This document shows, in pieces, positions 41,852-50,168 of a stretch of DNA of 64,000 nucleotides (positions are counted from its first letter, which is position 1; the number at the start of each line of letters is the position of its first letter). The DNA comes from Pelagibacterium sediminicola (GTDB lineage: Bacteria > Pseudomonadota > Alphaproteobacteria > Rhizobiales > Devosiaceae), in the NCBI RefSeq assembly GCF_003390885.1, contig NZ_QMEL01000006.1:122281-186280 (forward strand). The letters are read 5' to 3'. The translations under genes were made by a program, and so were the position numbers. The notes under the pieces are model-generated. The model was not told the DNA's origin. It did not search any database and saw nothing but the letters and a program-made list of their open reading frames with translations.

Positions 41852-42127
41852 GTGAAAACCGATTTCCGCGACCGCTCGCACCTATCGACCGTTGACGGCG
41901 ACCGCCCGGCAGGGAAGCCAAGGGCAGGGCGCAGGACCGCGCTCGATCAGGCGGAACAGGTGACGTGCTGGCAATGTCTCAAGGACGTGGGCGTAGAGAC
42001 CAGTATGGTCATGGAAGTGACAGTTGCGCCTCGACGCTCACCATCTGGCAGCAAGGTCGGCGGCACCAAGCAATGGTGCTGTGCGTACTGCTTTAGCCGC
42101 GGCAAGATCACGGTGCTCATTGGCTAG
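41852..42127 (+). CDS. Small zinc-finger-like protein
   Basis: 91 aa from GTG 41852 (TTG 41834 is also in frame; neither has a good ribosome site). CWQCLKDVG and WCCAYCFSRG look like a zinc site. Function unknown. Confidence 0.55.
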   Translation: MKTDFRDRSHLSTVDGDRPAGKPRAGRRTALDQAEQVTCWQCLKDVGVETSMVMEVTVAPRRSPSGSKVGGTKQWCCAYCFSRGKITVLIG

Positions 42128-42150
42128 GGGCTAGCGTTTCGCCAGCCCCT
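42126..42150. terminator. Bidirectional terminator hairpin
   Basis: An 11-bp stem (AGGGGCT plus four inner pairs) with a 3-base loop, spanning 42126-42150, between convergent genes. No long T-run on either side. Confidence 0.6.
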
Positions 42151-42159
42151 GTATGAGAT

Positions 42160-42321
42160 TTAGCCGCTAATTTCGCGACATCGAGAGCATTTTGGATACC
42201 CGCCGGTGCCTGATGCGCGGTATCGAGATTCGATATTATTACCTTCGGTGCATGTTGTTTCGTCATGATGCACTTTATTGGCATCCGGGCGAGTAGAGTG
42301 CCAAGCTGTTGTCTTCGCCAT
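42160..42321 (-). CDS. Small zinc-binding protein on the reverse strand
   Basis: 53 aa, RBS AAAGGAGGAAG. The pattern KVHHDETTCTEGNNIESRYR then GTGGYPKCSRCREISG is that of a widespread uncharacterised small protein (HH...CTEGNNIE...GTGG...CxxC). Single minus-strand gene within the head module, with its own leader in 42322-42400. Confidence 0.7.
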   Translation of the reverse strand: MAKTTAWHSTRPDANKVHHDETTCTEGNNIESRYRASGTGGYPKCSRCREISG

Positions 42322-42409
42322 GTTCTTCCTCCTTTTCAGGTTAACGATCCATTAGCTCATTGAACTGATGTAATGTCGAGACAGCATCACTGACGCAAAT
42401 AGATGTCCG

Positions 42410-42438
42410 CCCGCCACGCATCCCGTGGCGGGCTTTTT
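42410..42438 (+). terminator. Intrinsic terminator before scaffold gene
   Basis: CCCGCCACG (42410-42418) pairs perfectly with CGTGGCGGG (42424-42432), 5-base loop, followed by CTTTTTC. It would limit read-through into the scaffold and capsid genes, suggesting a new promoter or antitermination downstream. Confidence 0.85.
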
Positions 42439-42477
42439 CATGCCCGCGAGCCGGGCGCAACCCAAGGAGAAAGCCCG

Positions 42478-43284
42478 ATGGGCCTAAAGACCATTCTGGA
42501 CAGCATCGACGATCTGCCCGAAGAACACCGCGCCTTTTACGTCGAGGAAGGCGATAAGTTCGTCCTCGATCTCGAAGGCATTGACGACCATCCCAAAGTG
42601 CGCGGCCTCGTGACCGCCAACCGGGAGAACGTCCGCAAGCGCGATCAATACAAGGCCGAGGTCGAAAGCCTCAGGGCCCGCCTGGACGGCCTGCCCGACG
42701 AGTTCGATGCCGAGGCTTATGAGGCGCTGAAACAGCAGGCCGAGGGCAAGGAGCCGCCCAAGACCGACGAGCAGGTAACGCGCGTCCGCGAGCAACTCGA
42801 GCGCAAGCATCAAGCCGACCTCGCAAAGAAGGACGAGCGCATTTCGGCCCTTGAAGGCTCGTTGCGCCGCGCCGCGATCGATGAAGGGCTCTCCAAGGCT
42901 CTCGATGAAGCGAGCATCGATGCCAAGCACAAGCCGAAGCTAATCTCCTACCTCAAGGACATCGGCAACATCAAAATCGAGGAAGCCGACGGCGAATTCC
43001 GCGCCGTGGTTGAAACCGACATGGGGCCGACCTCGCTCTCGCGCTTTGTCTCCGATTGGGCCGGGACCGATGATGGCAAGGACTACGTTGCCAAGGCGCC
43101 TCCGATGGACGCGCCGGGCAGCAAAGGCAAAGGCGGCACCGGCGAAAAGAACCCGTGGGCTTCCGACAGCCACAACCTGACCCGTCAGGGCGAATTGGTC
43201 CGCGCCGATCCCGACAAGGCCCGCCAGTTCATGCGCGCCGCCGGTCTGAGCGACAGCCAGATCAGTCAGCGCATCGGCGCTTAG
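42478..43284 (+). CDS. Scaffold-like protein
   Basis: 268 aa from ATG 42478 (AAGGAG upstream). Acidic, with a long charged helix at about 50-130 (VRKRDQYKAEVESLRARLDG) and a flexible Gly/Lys C-terminus (GSKGKGGTGEKNPWASD). Position just before the capsid gene is that of head scaffold proteins. Confidence 0.8.
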   Translation: MGLKTILDSIDDLPEEHRAFYVEEGDKFVLDLEGIDDHPKVRGLVTANRENVRKRDQYKAEVESLRARLDGLPDEFDAEAYEALKQQAEGKEPPKTDEQVTRVREQLERKHQADLAKKDERISALEGSLRRAAIDEGLSKALDEASIDAKHKPKLISYLKDIGNIKIEEADGEFRAVVETDMGPTSLSRFVSDWAGTDDGKDYVAKAPPMDAPGSKGKGGTGEKNPWASDSHNLTRQGELVRADPDKARQFMRAAGLSDSQISQRIGA

Positions 43285-43378
43285 CGCCACCCACCGAGGG
43301 CGATGCCCTCAATTCCTGCAGCCGTGTCGATGACCGGCTGATTTCAAAGCGAAACCAGCCAGTTCAAGGAGAATTATC

Positions 43379-44341
43379 ATGGCTGCTACTCGTATTTCCA
43401 ACGTCATCGTGCCCGAGGTGTTCAATCCGTATGTGATCGAGCGCACCGCGGCGCTTTCGGCTTTCTACCAGTCCGGCATCATCCAGAGCGTGCCGGGGCT
43501 CAATATCCTGGGTGAGAAGGGCGGCACGACCATCGCCATGCCCTTCTGGCAGGACCTGAGCGGTGACGATGAGGTTCTGTCCGATACCTCGCCGCTCTCG
43601 GTCAACGCCATCACCGCCGCGCAGGACGTTGCTGTGCTGCATGTCCGCGGTAAGGCGTGGGGCGCCAACGACCTCGCCAAGGCGCTGTCGGGCGATGACC
43701 CCATGGCCGCAGTCGGTGATCTGGTCGCCGCCTATTGGGCGCGCCGCTGGCAGGCGCTTCTCATTTCTTCGCTCACCGGCGTGTTTGGTGCTGCCTCCAT
43801 GGCGGGCAATAAGCACGACATCAGTGGCGGAAGCGGCGCGGCGGCGGTCATCAGCGCGGAATCGACGGTTGACGCGATCTATAAGCTCGGTGACGCCGCT
43901 GGCGGCCTGACCGGCTTTGCGATGCACTCGGCCACGGTTGCGCTTCTGGTGAAGAACAACCTGATCGACTTCCTGCCCGATAGCGAGGGTCGCCCCACGA
44001 TCCCGACCTATCTCGGCAAGCGTGTCATTGTCGATGACGGGATGCCGGTGTCGAACGGGGTCTATACCTCCTACCTGTTCGGGCAGGGGGCGTTCGGGCT
44101 GGGCGAGGGCAATGCTCCCGTCCCGACCGAGACCGACCGCGACAGCCTCCAGGGTGATGATATCCTCATCAACCGCCGTCACTTCGTGCTGCATCCCCGC
44201 GGTGTGAAGTGGCTCGGGGCTTCGGTGGCTGGTGCGGCTCCGACGAACGCGGAGGCGGCGAACTCGGCCAACTGGCAGCGCGTCTATGAAAATAAGAACG
44301 TGCGCATGGTCCAGTTCGTGCACCGCATCGCGGCGGCCTGA
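43379..44341 (+). CDS. Major capsid protein
   Basis: 320 aa. TRISNVIVPEVFNPYVIERT at the start, TTIAMPFWQDLSGDDEVLSD and AAYWARRWQALLISSLTGVF fit the P22-coat/HK97-fold capsid family that co-occurs with DUF4055 portals. RBS AAGGAG. Followed by a C-UUCG-G capped hairpin. Confidence 0.9.
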   Translation: MAATRISNVIVPEVFNPYVIERTAALSAFYQSGIIQSVPGLNILGEKGGTTIAMPFWQDLSGDDEVLSDTSPLSVNAITAAQDVAVLHVRGKAWGANDLAKALSGDDPMAAVGDLVAAYWARRWQALLISSLTGVFGAASMAGNKHDISGGSGAAAVISAESTVDAIYKLGDAAGGLTGFAMHSATVALLVKNNLIDFLPDSEGRPTIPTYLGKRVIVDDGMPVSNGVYTSYLFGQGAFGLGEGNAPVPTETDRDSLQGDDILINRRHFVLHPRGVKWLGASVAGAAPTNAEAANSANWQRVYENKNVRMVQFVHRIAAA

Positions 44342-44347
44342 TCCACG

Positions 44348-44370
44348 AGGGGCGGCTTCGGTCGCCCCTT
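44348..44370 (+). terminator. UUCG-capped hairpin after capsid gene
   Basis: AGGGGCG (44348-44354) pairs with CGCCCCT (44363-44369), with G-T and C-G pairs closing a TTCG loop. Followed by a pyrimidine run (TCCTCCCCTTT). Probable partial terminator or mRNA stabiliser for the abundant capsid message. Confidence 0.65.
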
Positions 44371-44399
44371 CCTCCCCTTTCAGATCATAGGAGGCCGAA

Positions 44400-44654
44400 A
44401 TGGCCGCTCCCCGTACCGGTTTGCCCCGGTCTCTCCGGGCGCTTTACGATTGGCTTGACGTCAACGTGCCCGACCAGAACGATTACAACCAGCTTCAGAG
44501 CGACGTTGGCACGCTGGAAGGCCAGATAGTCGACAAGATCGACGTGTCTGCGCTCGATGCGATCAACCCGATTGCCAACCCGGCAGAGGCAACCGCTGAG
44601 GACGTTGCGACAGCGTTCAACGGGCTGCTTGCCGCGCTCAAGGGAGCGGAATAA
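44400..44654 (+). CDS. Hypothetical structural-region protein
   Basis: 84 aa, RBS ATAGGAGG. APRTGLPRSLRALYDWLDVN then helical. No family recognised. Shares one base region with the next ATG. Confidence 0.65.
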   Translation: MAAPRTGLPRSLRALYDWLDVNVPDQNDYNQLQSDVGTLEGQIVDKIDVSALDAINPIANPAEATAEDVATAFNGLLAALKGAE

Positions 44655-45121
44655 TGGGTCTCGCCGCATTCAATCGCGCCCGGCGGTTCGCTGCCGAGCG
44701 CGTCGGGCAGGGTGCGGAAGCACCCGCACCCGAGAATCCAGTTAACCAGGGTGCTTCCACATCCGTTTCGATCCCCGACAACTGGCGCGATCTGCCGTGG
44801 ATTCCGAAAGGCGACCAGATCGGCATTCGTGCTGTTGCCTCGTCCGTCGCGGAAGGTCCGTTCAAGAACAAGGCCGAAGCCATCGCCGCCATTGAGGCGC
44901 ATCTGGCAAAGGCTGCGGCTGACGGCGGGAATCTCGACAACCCCCGCGGCGAACCCGTCGAAATTCCCGAAGCATGGGAAGCCATGACCGACGACGAAAT
45001 GGTCGAGCTTGCGCTTGCCATTGTCGGCGGTGAGGGCTCGCTTGTGCCCGCCGAAGGCCAGACCGAAGCGGCGAAGGCCAAGGCTATCATCGAGGCGGAA
45101 GTCGCTGAGCGCGCCGCATGA
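44654..45121 (+). CDS. Hypothetical structural-region protein
   Basis: 155 aa. Middle NWRDLPWIPKGDQIGIRAVA and PFKNKAEAIAAIEAHLA, followed by an Ala/Glu-rich C-terminus. Possibly a head-associated accessory; no family recognised. Overlaps the next gene by 4 bases. Confidence 0.65.
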   Translation: MGLAAFNRARRFAAERVGQGAEAPAPENPVNQGASTSVSIPDNWRDLPWIPKGDQIGIRAVASSVAEGPFKNKAEAIAAIEAHLAKAAADGGNLDNPRGEPVEIPEAWEAMTDDEMVELALAIVGGEGSLVPAEGQTEAAKAKAIIEAEVAERAA

Positions 45122-45420
45122 CCGACAACGTGGTCTCCTTGCCCCGCCGCACCTCAGATGACGGCGGTGACGGCCCGTATTGGTCCGGCGAGTGCCTTTG
45201 CGGCGCTTGCGGTCACGAGTGGGCCGGCGCGGCTCCGGTGGGGCAGGAAGCTCACCTCGAATGCCCGAACTGCCACCGGTTCTGGGGTGCGGCCAAGCAC
45301 GCAGTGACGCCTCCGCACGCGACATGGCGCTGCAATTGCGGTGAGACACTGTTCTGGCTGACCCCGGCTGGCGCGCTGTGCAGACGGTGCGGCACCTACT
45401 CGAACGATTGGGCGGATTGA
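45118..45420 (+). CDS. Multi-zinc-ribbon protein
   Basis: 100 aa with four Cys pairs: ECLCGACGHEW, ECPNCHRFWG, WRCNCGETLFW and LCRRCGTYSND. Likely two zinc ribbons. Similar small proteins occur in phage head regions; function unknown. Confidence 0.65.
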   Translation: MTDNVVSLPRRTSDDGGDGPYWSGECLCGACGHEWAGAAPVGQEAHLECPNCHRFWGAAKHAVTPPHATWRCNCGETLFWLTPAGALCRRCGTYSNDWAD

Positions 45421-45423
45421 TCG

Positions 45424-45864
45424 ATGCTGAGCTTTACCGAACCCGCCGTAACGTCCGGCGATGCCGATGCCTACGCCACGGCCCGAGGCTGGACCGACTG
45501 GACCGGCGACGAAACCGTGAAGGCCGCCGCGATCATGCGCGGACAGACTTACCTCGCCGGGCTCTACAATGACCGCTGGGCGACGGAGTGGGAGAACGAT
45601 CAGGCGCCCGAGCCTGTGAAATACGCGATCATCGAGACCGCGCGCCGCGAGCTTGTCTCGCCCGGTTCTCTGTCGCCTGATTTCGTTGCATCCCGCGTCG
45701 TGTCGCGCGAGCGTAAGAAGGTCGGCCCGCTCGAAAAGGAGCTGGAATACGCCGAGGCGACGGGATCGTCGTCTGTCCGGCCTCAGATCGCCATTATCGA
45801 GCAATTGCTGGCCGGGCTGCTTCGGCAGGCTTTTGGCGGCAGCGTAGCGCTTACCAGAGTCTGA
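45424..45864 (+). CDS. Head-tail connector (DnaT-like annotation group)
   Basis: 146 aa. SGDADAYATARGWTDWTGDE then AAAIMRGQTYLAGLYNDRW is the pattern of a phage adaptor family that databases label 'DnaT-like ssDNA-binding'. Its place after the capsid suggests a head-tail adaptor. Confidence 0.75.
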   Translation: MLSFTEPAVTSGDADAYATARGWTDWTGDETVKAAAIMRGQTYLAGLYNDRWATEWENDQAPEPVKYAIIETARRELVSPGSLSPDFVASRVVSRERKKVGPLEKELEYAEATGSSSVRPQIAIIEQLLAGLLRQAFGGSVALTRV

Positions 45865-45867
45865 CCG

Positions 45868-46266
45868 ATGATCGAAAAGTTCGATTACATCGAAAGCCAG
45901 CAGGACGCTGACGAGCTTATCGAGGAATTCGGCCAGGTCGGTGCCATTCCTCGCACAACAATCATACCGCCCGAAAACGATTGGGAGGAAGGCGAGGAAA
46001 TCACCGTCTATCACCCGATCAGGGTCGCAATCCTGCCAATGGACGAGCGCCGCATTGACGGCACCATGATTTTGACCGGAGACCGGCAGGCGCTGATTTC
46101 GCCGGTTGGCCTGTCCATCACGCCAGCGGTTGGTGACATCTTGATGTTCGGCGGATCGTTCTCGGGCGAGGTCTATTCCGGCGGCGAGGCGTGGACCATT
46201 GCCAAGCTCGATACGCTGGCACCGGCTGGCGTCACGGTGCTCTATGACGCGGTCGCGAGGCGCTAA
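45868..46266 (+). CDS. Probable head-tail joining protein
   Basis: 132 aa, beta-rich (VYHPIRVAILPMDERRIDG, SITPAVGDILMFGG). Located between the adaptor and gp10-like genes, the usual place for a stopper or neck protein. Family not recognised. Confidence 0.65.
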   Translation: MIEKFDYIESQQDADELIEEFGQVGAIPRTTIIPPENDWEEGEEITVYHPIRVAILPMDERRIDGTMILTGDRQALISPVGLSITPAVGDILMFGGSFSGEVYSGGEAWTIAKLDTLAPAGVTVLYDAVARR

Positions 46267-46670
46267 TGAGCAGCTTTTCCGATCAGATAGCCGCTTTTGC
46301 TCGCAAGACCGAGGCAAAGATCGAAACGGCAATCCGCAAGATTGCGCTAGACGTTTTCAGCGAGGTCATTCTGAAATCGCCGGTCGATACCGGCAGATTT
46401 CGAGGCAATTGGCAGGTGGCAATTGGTGACGTCCCAACCGGTACGCTCGAGGTCGAGGACAAAACCGGGACCGTCACGATTGGCAAGGTGCAGGCCGAGG
46501 TGCTGAACCTCAAGGCTGGCGATACGATCTACCTCGTCAACAACCTGCCTTACGCACTGCCGCTCGAGTATGGCCATTCGGGCCAAGCCCCCGAGGGCAT
46601 GGTTCGCATCACGGTTCAACGATTTAAGCCGATTGTCGAGGCGGTCGCGCGGGAGTTGAACAAGCAATGA
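46266..46670 (+). CDS. HK97 gp10-like neck protein
   Basis: 134 aa. SPVDTGRFRGNWQVAIGDVP and NNLPYALPLEYGHSGQAPEG are the gp10 family motifs. It joins head completion to the tail terminator. Shares a base with the gene before and 4 with the gene after. Confidence 0.85.
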   Translation: MSSFSDQIAAFARKTEAKIETAIRKIALDVFSEVILKSPVDTGRFRGNWQVAIGDVPTGTLEVEDKTGTVTIGKVQAEVLNLKAGDTIYLVNNLPYALPLEYGHSGQAPEGMVRITVQRFKPIVEAVARELNKQ

Positions 46671-47089
46671 CTGCTCCGTCCATCGAAACCAAGATTTATC
46701 AGGCGATCAAGGCCCGCGTTTCCACCCTGCCCATGGCCTCGACCTATCCGATCAAATGGTCGGACGGTCCGGCCTATGAGCCGCAGGCAACGGAAAGATA
46801 CCTCCGCGCCACGTGGATACCGAACCAGACCCAGCGCATGTTCATCGGATCGAGCGATCCGCATCGTCGGCCCGGCATCCTGCAAATCGACGTTTTCGCC
46901 ACTGTAGCGCAGGGCAGCGGCGTTGCGCGCGAGGTCGCGGGGCAGGTCGCGGCGCACTTTGCGACCGATCTCGCCATGACCTTCATGGGTGTGAAGGCAC
47001 GGGTACTCAAGGCACCGTCCGTGGGGCCTGTATTTGTCGATACGCACATCCAGGTGCCGGTCACCATTGAGGTCGAAACAAATCGATAG
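46667..47089 (+). CDS. Tail terminator-like protein (DUF4128)
   Basis: 140 aa. IETKIYQAIKARVSTLPMAS then LRATWIPNQTQRMFIG and GILQIDVFATVAQGSG match the DUF4128 tail-completion family. It caps the tail tube. Confidence 0.82.
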   Translation: MTAPSIETKIYQAIKARVSTLPMASTYPIKWSDGPAYEPQATERYLRATWIPNQTQRMFIGSSDPHRRPGILQIDVFATVAQGSGVAREVAGQVAAHFATDLAMTFMGVKARVLKAPSVGPVFVDTHIQVPVTIEVETNR

Positions 47090-47099
47090 GAGGCACACT

Positions 47100-47333
47100 A
47101 TGGCCTGCAAAGAGTGCGCGGAACGGCGCGAGAAGGTCATCAACGCGGTTCTCGAGGGCCGCATTGCCGCTGCCGCTGGCCATGTGATGAAGGGCGCGGC
47201 TGAAATGGTCGGGCTCACGCCCAAGGCTTCCATCGAAAGCGCTGAATTGGCGGGGCAGGGCGAGGCAATCCAGATCGATGCTGGCGATCCGCCCATGCCG
47301 CCTGTCAAGAAACCGCGAGCCAAGCGCTCGTAA
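47100..47333 (+). CDS. Hypothetical small structural-region protein
   Basis: 77 aa from ATG 47100 with ATAGGAGG upstream. ACKECAERREKVINAVLEGR begins with a Cys pair; the tail is basic. Function unknown. Confidence 0.65.
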   Translation: MACKECAERREKVINAVLEGRIAAAAGHVMKGAAEMVGLTPKASIESAELAGQGEAIQIDAGDPPMPPVKKPRAKRS

Positions 47334-47361
47334 CCCATCCCGGCGCTGACCGGATCAACCG

Positions 47362-47389
47362 GCCCCGTTCGTTCGAGCGGGGCTTTTTC
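47362..47389 (+). terminator. Intrinsic terminator before tail tube gene
   Basis: GCCCCG (47362-47367) and CGGGGC (47378-47383), 10-base loop, then TTTTTC. Similar to the one before the scaffold gene, so highly expressed genes are each preceded by a terminator. Confidence 0.8.
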
Positions 47390-47406
47390 ATGTCCAGGAG
47401 ACAGAA

Positions 47407-48111
47407 ATGCTACAGAAAATCGCGGGCAGCGCGCTTTATATCGGCAACGCTCCCATCGCCTATCAAACCGAATACGAGGCCGCCGACTTCTCTGGTGTCT
47501 CGTGGACCCGCATTCTGGGCTGGCAGACGTCTGGCGACCTCGGCGCTGAACAGGCCATGGTCACCCAGACCCTGATCGACAACAACACGACGGTTTACGC
47601 CAAGGGAACGATTTCGTTCCCGATCATGTCAAACCAGTTTGTGCCGAACCTTTCCGATCCGGGACAGATGCTGTTTGCCGCCGCGCGTCGTGCCTGTAAG
47701 CCCTATCCGTTCCGAGCGGTTTGGGGGGCGGATTGCGAGGAGACGGCAACCGTCACTATCTCCAATGCGGAACCGGCTGTTGTGTCTTGGACTGCGCACG
47801 GCCTGCCCAATGGCACGCCTGTCGTGTTCACCACGTCCGGTAGTCTGCCGACCGGGCTGACGCCGGGCACGACCTATTACGTGGTCAACGCGGATACCGA
47901 CACGTTCGAGGTCGCTGCCACGCCGGGCGGGAGCCCTATCGATACGTCCGGCGCTGGCTCGGGAACGCATACTGCGACCGCTGTCCCCGTGGGCGAAACC
48001 GACCTGTTCGCCGGTTTTGCGCTTTTCGGCGTTAAGTCCGGCGGCGATGCTTCGGCCAGTCGCCTTATCACGATGCCGGTTCAGCCTATCGCGCCGGCGA
48101 TCACCATCTAG
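47407..48111 (+). CDS. Major tail tube protein with inserted domain
   Basis: 234 aa. N-terminal 1-115 and C-terminal 190-234 form the tail tube fold. Residues about 115-190 (TISNAEPAVVSWTAHGLPNG, TPGTTYYVVNADTDTFEVAA, GSGTHTA) form an extra beta repeat found in many phage virion proteins. It probably projects from the tube surface. Confidence 0.85.
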   Translation: MLQKIAGSALYIGNAPIAYQTEYEAADFSGVSWTRILGWQTSGDLGAEQAMVTQTLIDNNTTVYAKGTISFPIMSNQFVPNLSDPGQMLFAAARRACKPYPFRAVWGADCEETATVTISNAEPAVVSWTAHGLPNGTPVVFTTSGSLPTGLTPGTTYYVVNADTDTFEVAATPGGSPIDTSGAGSGTHTATAVPVGETDLFAGFALFGVKSGGDASASRLITMPVQPIAPAITI

Positions 48112-48137
48112 CCCGTCCCGAAATGCCCGCAAGGGCA

Positions 48138-48174
48138 GGGCCGGAGGCGTGCGGGGCTCTCGCGCTTCCGGCCC
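48138..48174 (+). terminator. Hairpin between tail tube and tail chaperone
   Basis: GGGCCGGA (48138-48145) pairs with TCCGGCCC (48167-48174). No T-run. Could reduce chaperone levels relative to the tube protein. Confidence 0.45.
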
Positions 48175-48203
48175 ATTGAGCCTATGAGCCCGGAGAAATA
48201 CGC

Positions 48204-48620
48204 ATGTTTGATGTGGAATCTGCCTTCGTCGATGTGGAAGTGATCGAGCAGGGCAAGTGGATCGCGCTCGGCGCTGATTTCCCCGGCGTTGAAATCCGCG
48301 CCAAGGGCCTGTCCTCGACCGATGCAAAAACGCTCTATGACAAGCTCCGCCGCGAAGCGCCGCGCACCGACAAGCTCGCCAACGGTCAGCTTTCCGAGGC
48401 AGCGCAGGAGCGCATCTTGCGTGAGGTCGTGCTGGAAAAGTGCCTGCTCGACTGGCGCGGTTTCGCCTCGGGCGGCAAAGAACTGCCGTTCAACAAGAAG
48501 ACTGCCGAAGGCTTCATGACCGAGCCCAAGGCCCGCAGGGTCGGCATGGCCATCGTCACGGCCATTCTGGCGATCGATGAAACCCGCGCTGCCAAGGCCG
48601 AGGAAATCGCAAAAAACTAG
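48204..48620 (+). CDS. Tail assembly chaperone, short form (gpG-like)
   Basis: 138 aa. EQGKWIALGADFPGVEIRAK then a helical body with LKKTAEGF-like segments (NKKTAEGFMTEPKARRVGMA). Its last codons GCA AAA AAC TAG include a slippery heptamer, so a fraction of ribosomes read on in the -1 frame. Binds the tape measure during tail assembly. Confidence 0.88.
   Translation: MFDVESAFVDVEVIEQGKWIALGADFPGVEIRAKGLSSTDAKTLYDKLRREAPRTDKLANGQLSEAAQERILREVVLEKCLLDWRGFASGGKELPFNKKTAEGFMTEPKARRVGMAIVTAILAIDETRAAKAEEIAKN
48611..48617 (+). other. Programmed -1 frameshift site A AAA AAC
   Basis: Heptamer in correct phase (0-frame AAA at 48612-48614, AAC at 48615-48617) directly before TAG. After the slip the next codon is CTA at 48617. 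The heptamer is the canonical X XXY YYZ type used in tail chaperone genes. Confidence 0.85.
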
Positions 48621-48982
48621 CAGAGGCGCTGCGCTGGCATCTGGAAAACCCAAATGCCGACGCGCGCCGCAATTCACTTGAAGAAAAAGGCTGGCGGATA
48701 CCCGAACACCTTTATCCGCCGGACATTTGGCCCGGCGCGGAAAGCTGGTTCCAAACCTTCTTTGAACTCGGAACGGATCGGCAGATCGGTATGGGGCTCG
48801 GCCCGATTCCGGCGGCCAGTATCGACCGACATGTCGCAGGCTGGCCAGGCGCCGATGCGCAGGCCTTCCGGCAGGCTATCCGGGCCATGGACGCCCTCTA
48901 TCTCAAGCATCACGCGAAAGAACCGGACGTCCCGGAAACGGACAATGCGGCTCGTGATGCGTTCAGGGCGGCTATGAGGTGA
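48617..48982 (+). CDS. Tail assembly chaperone extension (gpT-like), made by -1 frameshift
   Basis: 121 codons in the -1 frame: LAEALRWHLENPNADARRNS, then IPEHLYPPDIWPGAESWFQT, GAD then RDAFRAAMR. It has no good independent start at its head. The fusion with the short form is 259 aa, the usual gpG-T size. Normally followed at once by the tape measure, but here cargo genes intervene. Confidence 0.85.
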   Translation, partial: LAEALRWHLENPNADARRNSLEEKGWRIPEHLYPPDIWPGAESWFQTFFELGTDRQIGMGLGPIPAASIDRHVAGWPGADAQAFRQAIRAMDALYLKHHAKEPDVPETDNAARDAFRAAMR

Positions 48983-49038
48983 GGCTATGCGCGGGCGCGC
49001 TTAAACGACAGGGCGCTCCTTGTAATCTTTGAAATCGA

Positions 49039-49749
49039 TCAGGATTTCTCGTCTTCCGCTTCGGCAATGACAGCCGCCGAGCGGCGCAGTTCGACTTCCT
49101 TGGGTAAACTGATGAGGTATCTCAGAAAGGCATCTGTGAAGCCTTGAGCGGCTATAAGATCAGATCGCTCCACGCCATCTAGTTCATGTGCGCCGTCATT
49201 TCCGATCACACGGATTTCGTGAGCCCAATCTTTCATCGCGTCCGGCAGAACACCTTTGGCTGCGAGTTTATCAATTCGCTGAATAAGTCCCCCCTTTTCG
49301 TCGGGATATATTTCCTTAACCGCGAGTTCGAGCGCACGTCGGTACATGAGCGCGGATGCCTCTTCGGCGTCGGGAAGCCGAAAGTTCATCTCAGCTTGCT
49401 TAAGCGCCTTAAGAACGGGGGCTGAGACATGTGGGGGGAAGCTACTGGTTTCCGGCGGGGTTCGCAGAATGATCGCCCGCAACTTGAAAGCTTCCGGAAC
49501 GCCCGTAGGTGTGCTCAATAATTTCTGAGCGGCAGCGGCTACCCCCTCTCGCGTCATCGTGCCGATAATCTGCGGCACAAGCTCAATGGCAAACGATCCC
49601 CAACAGCGGGCACAAAGGGCAAGGACTGGTGCGAACGTATCGTAGCCTGATGGGCTCTTCGCTCCTGCCGGTGGGACGAAGTTACCTGAAAGCGACATCG
49701 CCAGTTCGTGCGCCCCGCAATGAGGGCAATCTAAAACAGCAGAGGCCAT
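49039..49749 (-). CDS. DUF4145-containing protein
   Basis: 236 aa from ATG 49749 (weak ribosome site). N-terminal zinc-like Cys: VLDCPHCGAHELAM and LALCARCWGSFAIE. C-terminal DUF4145: EEASALMYRRALELAVKEIY and HEIRVIGNDGAHELDGVER. DUF4145 proteins are often associated with restriction and other defence loci. AT-richer than structural genes and on the opposite strand. Cargo gene. Confidence 0.8.
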   Translation of the reverse strand: MASAVLDCPHCGAHELAMSLSGNFVPPAGAKSPSGYDTFAPVLALCARCWGSFAIELVPQIIGTMTREGVAAAAQKLLSTPTGVPEAFKLRAIILRTPPETSSFPPHVSAPVLKALKQAEMNFRLPDAEEASALMYRRALELAVKEIYPDEKGGLIQRIDKLAAKGVLPDAMKDWAHEIRVIGNDGAHELDGVERSDLIAAQGFTDAFLRYLISLPKEVELRRSAAVIAEAEDEKS

Positions 49750-49756
49750 GTGAAAA

Positions 49757-49945
49757 ATGCTCCAATCCCCCAATATCGGAACCGACGATATCAGGATGGC
49801 GCTCAAGATCAACGCGCCGGGCGCGATGATGGAGGCGCTGCTTCAGGCGTGGCTTGTCCGCAAAACGCCCGAGGGACAAGATGCGATGGTGCAACTGCTC
49901 ATTGGCGAACTGGTTGCTCGGTGCCAGCTTTCGGAGCGGGGGTAG
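49757..49945 (+). CDS. Small hypothetical protein
   Basis: 62 aa. LQSPNIGTDDIRMALKINAP then helical ALLQAWLVRKTPEGQ. Starts only 8 bases from the divergent DUF4145 gene, so its promoter would lie within that gene. Plausible by composition. Confidence 0.45.
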   Translation: MLQSPNIGTDDIRMALKINAPGAMMEALLQAWLVRKTPEGQDAMVQLLIGELVARCQLSERG

Positions 49946-49967
49946 CCTTTGTACCTAAGGCACTAAG

Positions 49968-50168
49968 CTAACAGGCGCAGCCCGGCCCCACTCGACATGT
50001 CTTCGTCCGCGCGATGCACGAGTTGCCGCACGGCTTGCCTTTCGAGCACCTTTTACAGCAGGCGGCCTCTTGCACGTCCTGTGTCCAGTTCTGGAACAGA
50101 TCGGAATCCGGTGCAGCGGGGCTTTGGGTCAGGATGTGCCACGGCAAAGGCTCTTGTGAGATGACCAT
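49968..50168 (-). CDS. Cys-rich small protein
   Basis: 66 aa from ATG 50168. The C-terminal 32 residues contain nine Cys (AACCKRCSKGKPCGNSC then RTKTCRVGPGCAC), a known small Cys-rich pattern. It overlaps the 3' end of the Lar-like gene by 116 bases in another frame. Function unknown; probably metal binding. Confidence 0.55.
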   Translation of the reverse strand: MVISQEPLPWHILTQSPAAPDSDLFQNWTQDVQEAACCKRCSKGKPCGNSCIARTKTCRVGPGCAC

